A stretch of DNA of 10,416 nucleotides from Bacteroidales bacterium. GTDB taxonomy: Bacteria > Bacteroidota > Bacteroidia > Bacteroidales > 4484-276. A program made the position numbers and the translations under genes. Below the pieces are notes generated by a model. It worked only from the letters and a program-made list of their open reading frames with translations. It was not told the origin of the DNA and made no database searches. The stretch covers positions 1 to 10,416 of the forward strand of contig JAGYLT010000061.1 of NCBI GenBank assembly GCA_018400545.1. The letters are read 5' to 3'. Numbering within the stretch: position 1 is the first letter of the stretch; the number at the start of each line of letters is the position of its first letter. This document shows, one piece after another, positions 6,698 through 10,416 of this stretch.

Positions 6698-6713
6698 TGT
6701 AAATTTTCAAATC

Positions 6714-7058
6714 ATGGGTGAACAGTTAAAACTTATTGCCACATACACCTATCCGCATGAAGCTGTGTTTATTCAACCGGCGCTGGCATCCGCAGGCGTT
6801 AAGTTCTACATCTGTTTTCATACCCCGGTCATTAAAAACAATTTTTACACGCACTGCGAGCGGGTTAAAAACATATACGTCCATAAATCCGATCTGACCA
6901 AGGCCCTGACAATTATGCGCAGCATCAGGCCCGACAGGCACATGCGCAACAGATGCACACTCATTCATACCCATGAAGTGGACCAACTCACCGAACCGGA
7001 AAAATCAGAAAAGGGGTTTTGCTGGACGTGCTATACGCTGATGTTTACTGCCATGTGA
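6714..7058 (+). CDS. Small DUF2007-like protein with Cys/His-rich tail
   Basis: This is a 114-residue soluble protein with no signal peptide or membrane segment. Residues 5-66 look like the DUF2007 fold (annotated as putative signal-transducing): LKLIATYTYPHEAVFIQPAL (6-25), then a strand with AGVKFYI (27-33), and a second half NIYVHKSDLTKALTIM (53-68), in which a strand is followed by a helix. The match is by eye and moderately weak. The rest (70-114) is unlike the family as I know it. The whole protein has five Cys (34, 48, 81, 103, 106) and seven His (15, 36, 47, 57, 76, 85, 87), with a CWTC pair near the end, so metal or redox binding is possible but unproven. The near-perfect promoter upstream and the bidirectional terminator downstream (7125-7155) support it as a real single-gene unit. 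Confidence 0.72.
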   Translation: MGEQLKLIATYTYPHEAVFIQPALASAGVKFYICFHTPVIKNNFYTHCERVKNIYVHKSDLTKALTIMRSIRPDRHMRNRCTLIHTHEVDQLTEPEKSEKGFCWTCYTLMFTAM

Positions 7059-7124
7059 GTTTCCGTTTACACCATCATCCATGCCATACAATATCTTTTT
7101 TAACATTTACCCCCCTTACATATA

Positions 7125-7155
7125 GAAAAACCCGGTTTAACAAGCCGGGTTTTTC
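7125..7155. terminator. Bidirectional Rho-independent terminator between convergent genes
   Basis: GAAAAACCCGG (7125-7135) pairs perfectly over 11 bp with CCGGGTTTTTC (7145-7155) around a 9-base loop. The arms begin in A and end in T runs, so the hairpin works in both directions. It serves the DUF2007-like gene (plus) and the propeller gene (minus), whose stop is 22 bases away. Confidence 0.92.
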
Positions 7156-7176
7156 ATTTCATATAGATATGTGCAA

Positions 7177-9786
7177 TTATTTGATGACCAGCTTTTTCGT
7201 ATGGCTGTAATCACCGCCAACAAGCGAAACAAAGTAAACCCCTGCATTGAGTGCAGAAACATCAAGTTCTTCATCACCCGATGTAAAAGTTTCCACTGAT
7301 TTTTCCACGATCGTAGTTCCATTTAAATCTGTAACTCTTATTTGAAGTCCAACTGCAATCTTTTCACTTTTCCGGAAACTGACACGGATGGATGTTGATG
7401 CCGGGTTTGGAGAGATTCCGGTTATGTAAAATGGTTTGTATTGTGCCGATGAAACGGCGGGCTGCGTCCCAACGCCTGTTTCAACAAAATTAACAATCGT
7501 AATATTGTCAGGGCCGCCGCCACCTTCGGCAATTACTGCAATTTGCGCTTCCGGGTTAAAATCGAACTGAATGGGTGAGGAAGGCAATTCATAAGCAAAA
7601 TCGTCATGAATCAGGGCCGCATTCCGGTCTTCCGTGGGCCCGGTTAATACAATCGGCAGCCCGTCGCTGTCGAAATCAATCTGATAGGGTGATCCATATT
7701 CTGGATAGGAGTACATACTCAGAAAATCGCCGGTTTCCGGATCCACATTCCAGATCACCTGGCTGTCGTTCAGATGCACAATGGAGGTTTCATCTTTTGC
7801 AGGATTGTATTTTAATCTGATCGGGCCGCTGTTCCCGGCATTGAAAGTGCCTACCAGCGAGGAATTCGCACCATCAACCTCAATCACGCTGTACGTATTT
7901 CCGGTATAGTTTGCTACAATGGCATGGGTTCCATCGGCATTAAAATCGAACTGAAGCGGGAAGTCCCCAACATTTATCGTAGCCACAATTTCCTGCAGTT
8001 CCGTATCGATCACTTTCACATTATCATCAAAGCTGGCCGCAACCAGCAGATATTCTCCTGTGGGGCTCACTTTTACACCACTACGCACGCCATATGCCGA
8101 CCAGCTCAAACCGATTATACCACATGGAAGTATCGATTCCGTAAAACTATCTGCACCTTCCAGTTTCACGAAAGCAATATTGTTTCCTTTCAGGTTTCCG
8201 ATGTAAGCATAGGAATCATCCGGGGCAATGGTGATCATCATCGGGCGCTGACCGGTTCCAACCGTTGTGACCAGCTCATTGGTTTCCAGGTCAATAATCT
8301 TAATGGTATTCAAATCATAACCACCCACGATCGCCCATTTTGAATCGTGGGTAATTTTTACTTCATATCCTGCTTCGCCAATATCAATCACATCTTCCAC
8401 TTCATTGTTTTCCAGGTTGATGATGGAAACCGTTCCTGAAAGGTTATTTACAACAACAGCCTTACTGCCGTCATCTGCAACAGCAGCGCGGTATGGCACG
8501 TCGCCTTCCGGAACTTCACCTGAAGGTTTCTGCCCCATCAGGTTTACGACCTGCGGATCGTTGAATTCGTAAAATGCCGGGCCTTCATACCTGCCGGGAT
8601 CTACACCGGCGGCCTTGTATTCCACAGGTGAAACGGCTCCCAGATATTGTGCGATGCCCCAATAGGATCCCCTCACAATCTCCTGTTCAAAATCAAAAAT
8701 GGAAAACCGGTACTGACCGCTGATGGCAAACTGATGATCGTGGGTATTGTCGCACCAGAAGGCCGTTTGGGTAACCGGGAATAATAAATAATCTTCCGTT
8801 TCAAAACGGATAAGTCCGGTCTGGTTTCCGTTTACGCCAAGAAATGCTTTGCTCCCATCCGGGTTAACGGCAACTCCCCCACCCCATATTCCAAGTCCGG
8901 GAAGGGTTACGGATGTTTCAACCTCAAAGTCATTATAATTAATCTGATTAATTGTGGCCGGATTGGCAGATTCCACAACAACAAGTTTTTCGCCATCGCC
9001 CGAAAAATTAATTTCGGTGATAAAACCAAGATTCTCAATCTCATCCACAATGGTTCCGGAGGCCAGGTCGAATTTCACAACCCTGGTATCGAAATCGCTG
9101 GTAATGAGAAACTGATCATCAGGGCTGACCACAAAATCGCGCCAGGTATAGTAAAAGCGGCCACTGCCGGAAATCCAGCTTGCAGCGCGTAAAGCCACCG
9201 GAAAACCTGTATAGCTTGCGGAATGCTCCATATTTTCAAGGTCGATCACCTCAAGCACGTCATCGATATCGCACCCCACATAAGCATGCGATCCGTCGTG
9301 GCTCACCTCCACTACGGCCGGCTGTTCACCGGTGGGAAACGATCCAGCAACGGAGAAATCGGCCAGATCGATCACAAAAACCGAATCGGCAAAAACACAG
9401 GGAACCACAGCATATTCTTCGGTGCAGGCCACATCCACCGGAAAATAGCCCACATCCACATTGGCCAGAACGTTCATCGTTGCACCATCAAAAACAGTAA
9501 CATTGTTTGTAATGGCATTGGTTTGCAGAAGATATGCCCCATCCCCTGACCATGCCATCCGGTGCACATAATCACCCTCAGGATCATAGCCGGGGTTAAG
9601 CTCATGTTGCTGGGCTCGCAACACATCGGGATTTACAAAGTCTGAAATGGTCTGGCCTTTTTCGGCCATGATGCGCTCAATCTGCAAATCACCGTTTTGG
9701 GATTGAACATCTGCAAATCGCTGCTGCCCGTTTACCGAAATAATCAGCGATAAAAAGATAACAAAGAGTGAATAAAACTTTCTCAT
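7177..9786 (-). CDS. Large secreted double beta-propeller (YVTN-type) protein with T9SS sorting domain
   Basis: The 869-residue product has an N-terminal signal peptide (MRKFYSLFVIFLSLIISVNG, cleavage near residue 20). It then has two sets of about seven blade-like repeats. The first set spans about 70-385 (HDGSHAYVGCDIDDVLEVIDL, SPDDQFLITSDFDTRVVKFDL). The second spans about 425-770 (DDGSKAVVVNN...VSIINLEN, SPTGEYLLVAASFDDNVKVID). Each repeat follows the surface-layer YVTN/cytochrome-D1-like pattern of a DG or PD turn, a strand, and a VIDL-type strand. Residues about 786-869 are a type IX secretion C-terminal sorting domain: ISPNPAS near 791, LNAGVYFVSL near 846, and the terminal KKLVIK. It should be exported by Sec and then T9SS to the cell surface or medium. 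No catalytic motif is seen, so binding or scaffolding is a guess. The gene has its own -7 box (9816-9823) and shares the terminator at 7125-7155. It is probably monocistronic. Confidence 0.93.
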   Translation of the reverse strand: MRKFYSLFVIFLSLIISVNGQQRFADVQSQNGDLQIERIMAEKGQTISDFVNPDVLRAQQHELNPGYDPEGDYVHRMAWSGDGAYLLQTNAITNNVTVFDGATMNVLANVDVGYFPVDVACTEEYAVVPCVFADSVFVIDLADFSVAGSFPTGEQPAVVEVSHDGSHAYVGCDIDDVLEVIDLENMEHSASYTGFPVALRAASWISGSGRFYYTWRDFVVSPDDQFLITSDFDTRVVKFDLASGTIVDEIENLGFITEINFSGDGEKLVVVESANPATINQINYNDFEVETSVTLPGLGIWGGGVAVNPDGSKAFLGVNGNQTGLIRFETEDYLLFPVTQTAFWCDNTHDHQFAISGQYRFSIFDFEQEIVRGSYWGIAQYLGAVSPVEYKAAGVDPGRYEGPAFYEFNDPQVVNLMGQKPSGEVPEGDVPYRAAVADDGSKAVVVNNLSGTVSIINLENNEVEDVIDIGEAGYEVKITHDSKWAIVGGYDLNTIKIIDLETNELVTTVGTGQRPMMITIAPDDSYAYIGNLKGNNIAFVKLEGADSFTESILPCGIIGLSWSAYGVRSGVKVSPTGEYLLVAASFDDNVKVIDTELQEIVATINVGDFPLQFDFNADGTHAIVANYTGNTYSVIEVDGANSSLVGTFNAGNSGPIRLKYNPAKDETSIVHLNDSQVIWNVDPETGDFLSMYSYPEYGSPYQIDFDSDGLPIVLTGPTEDRNAALIHDDFAYELPSSPIQFDFNPEAQIAVIAEGGGGPDNITIVNFVETGVGTQPAVSSAQYKPFYITGISPNPASTSIRVSFRKSEKIAVGLQIRVTDLNGTTIVEKSVETFTSGDEELDVSALNAGVYFVSLVGGDYSHTKKLVIK

Positions 9787-9815
9787 ATCAGTTTGAATTA
9801 ATGTTACGTATGCAG

Positions 9816-9823
9816 CAAATCTA
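9816..9823 (-). promoter_or_regulatory. Candidate -7 element for the propeller gene
   Basis: The minus strand reads TAGATTTG, an exact TAnnTTTG match, 29 bases before the ATG at 9786. No clear TTTG box is seen at the usual distance upstream; that region is the T-run of the flavodoxin terminator. Confidence 0.45.
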
Positions 9824-9843
9824 CGATCATTTTGAATATAAAA

Positions 9844-9874
9844 AAAGCCCGCTCCAAAAAATGAAGCGGGCTTT
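9844..9874 (-). terminator. Rho-independent terminator of the flavodoxin gene
   Basis: AAAGCCCGCT (9844-9853) pairs over 10 bp with AGCGGGCTTT (9865-9874) around an 11-base loop. On the minus strand the hairpin is followed by T runs (TTTTTTTATA), about 19 bases past the flavodoxin stop. Confidence 0.9.
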
Positions 9875-9892
9875 CCAAGCGGGATTGTTATC

Positions 9893-10393
9893 CTACTTAA
9901 ATTCTTTCTTCAACTGCGCTACCCAGGTTTTCACCCTTTCGGTAGTTAGTTCTTTTTGGTTATCCTCATCGATGATGAGCCCTACAAACTTTTTATTTTT
10001 CACGGCTTCCGATTCCACAAAATCGTAGCCCTTTGTGGGCCATTGCCCCACCACTTTGGTTTTTCGTGAGATGGCGGAATAAATTTTTCCTGCACCGTCG
10101 GCAAAACTTTCGTCGTAAGCCTCCTGGTCGCCCAGACCAAAGATGGCTACTTTCTTATCCTTCAGGTTTGCCTTTTTCACCATTTCGATAAAATCAACCC
10201 AGTCCTCCTGCATATCGCCAATATCCCAGGTGGAAACCCCAAAAATGAGGTAGGGAAACTTTTCCAGATCTTCAGCAGAAGCATCTTCAACATTTATTGT
10301 AACGGCATCATCGCCAAACAGTTCAGAAACAAGTTCTGCAATCTTTTCGGTGTTGCCGGTGGATGACCCATAAAAAATTCCAATTTTAGCCAT
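9893..10393 (-). CDS. fldA: Long-chain flavodoxin
   Basis: This 166-residue FMN-binding electron carrier is cytoplasmic, with no signal peptide. The FMN phosphate loop is GSSTGNT (9-15). The 50s loop that stacks on the isoalloxazine ring is VSTWDIGD (53-60, with Trp56). The 90s loop is GLGDQEAYDESFADG (86-100), with Tyr93 facing the flavin. Residues about 118-145 (WPTKGYDF to IDEDNQ) are the insertion that marks the long-chain class, and the length fits. Flavodoxin usually replaces ferredoxin, often under iron limitation; no redox partner gene is in view. The start is the first Met (MAKIGIFYG); only 23 bases upstream are in the window, too few to judge the promoter. No iron-responsive operator is recognisable in them. 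Confidence 0.96.
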   Translation of the reverse strand: MAKIGIFYGSSTGNTEKIAELVSELFGDDAVTINVEDASAEDLEKFPYLIFGVSTWDIGDMQEDWVDFIEMVKKANLKDKKVAIFGLGDQEAYDESFADGAGKIYSAISRKTKVVGQWPTKGYDFVESEAVKNKKFVGLIIDEDNQKELTTERVKTWVAQLKKEFK

Positions 10394-10416
10394 TGATCTA
10401 TAATTTTAAACTGTAC

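Larger units (their letters stand above)
6420..6713. other. 294-base intergenic region between protease and DUF2007-like genes
   Basis: No gene is seen here on either strand. It holds the weak terminator at its left end, an inverted repeat (6515-6548), an AT-rich stretch from about 6580, two ACATATGT palindromes (6649-6656 and 6675-6682) and a strong promoter (6667-6697) for the gene at 6714. Confidence 0.6.

Noticed and set aside
9180..9549. Two overlapping open frames on the plus strand opposite the propeller gene
   Set aside because: Both are antisense to a well-supported 869-residue gene, are rich in Arg, Pro and His in the manner of shadow frames, and match no family or promoter.

Overview
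The window reads as chromosome from a Bacteroidota bacterium, probably Bacteroidales/Marinilabiliales-like; the order is an inference. The evidence is a type IX secretion (T9SS) C-terminal sorting domain on the gene at 7177-9786, a DUF1573 protein, several promoters of the Bacteroidota TTTG / TAnnTTTG type, weak Shine-Dalgarno sites, and signal peptides of the FGQ/NGQ type. No rRNA, tRNA, CRISPR array, transposase or insertion sequence was recognised.

Layout, left to right. Bases 1-1247 (minus) hold the 5' part of a beta-class DNA methyltransferase gene that runs off the left edge. It is clearly more AT-rich than its neighbours and carries a C-terminal extension resembling a staphylococcal-nuclease fold with the catalytic residues replaced. 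Next are a degenerate 7-bp tandem repeat (1369-1410) and a terminator. Then come a PLP-dependent class I/II aminotransferase (1420-2619, minus) and a secreted DUF1573 protein (2733-3197, minus), separated by a terminator. A divergent promoter region (3198-3406) leads on the plus strand into a small lipoprotein gene (3407-3922). This is tightly coupled to an Omp85-superfamily outer-membrane barrel with a TTG start (3925-5316). An HtrA-type serine protease without a signal peptide follows (5442-6419). After a 294-base spacer comes a DUF2007-like small Cys/His-rich protein (6714-7058), driven by a near-ideal Bacteroidota promoter that contains one of a pair of ACATATGT palindromes. A bidirectional terminator (7125-7155) separates it from a convergent 869-residue double beta-propeller T9SS cargo protein (7177-9786, minus). 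A long-chain flavodoxin (9893-10393, minus) closes the window.

The genes do not form one pathway. Most are single transcription units with their own terminators. The one clear operon is the lipoprotein plus Omp85 barrel, which may act together in the outer membrane. The envelope theme (DUF1573, lipoprotein, barrel, T9SS cargo) is noticeable but not unusual for this phylum. The least ordinary parts are the methyltransferase with a nuclease-like but apparently inactive tail, and the promoter/palindrome arrangement upstream of the DUF2007-like gene.
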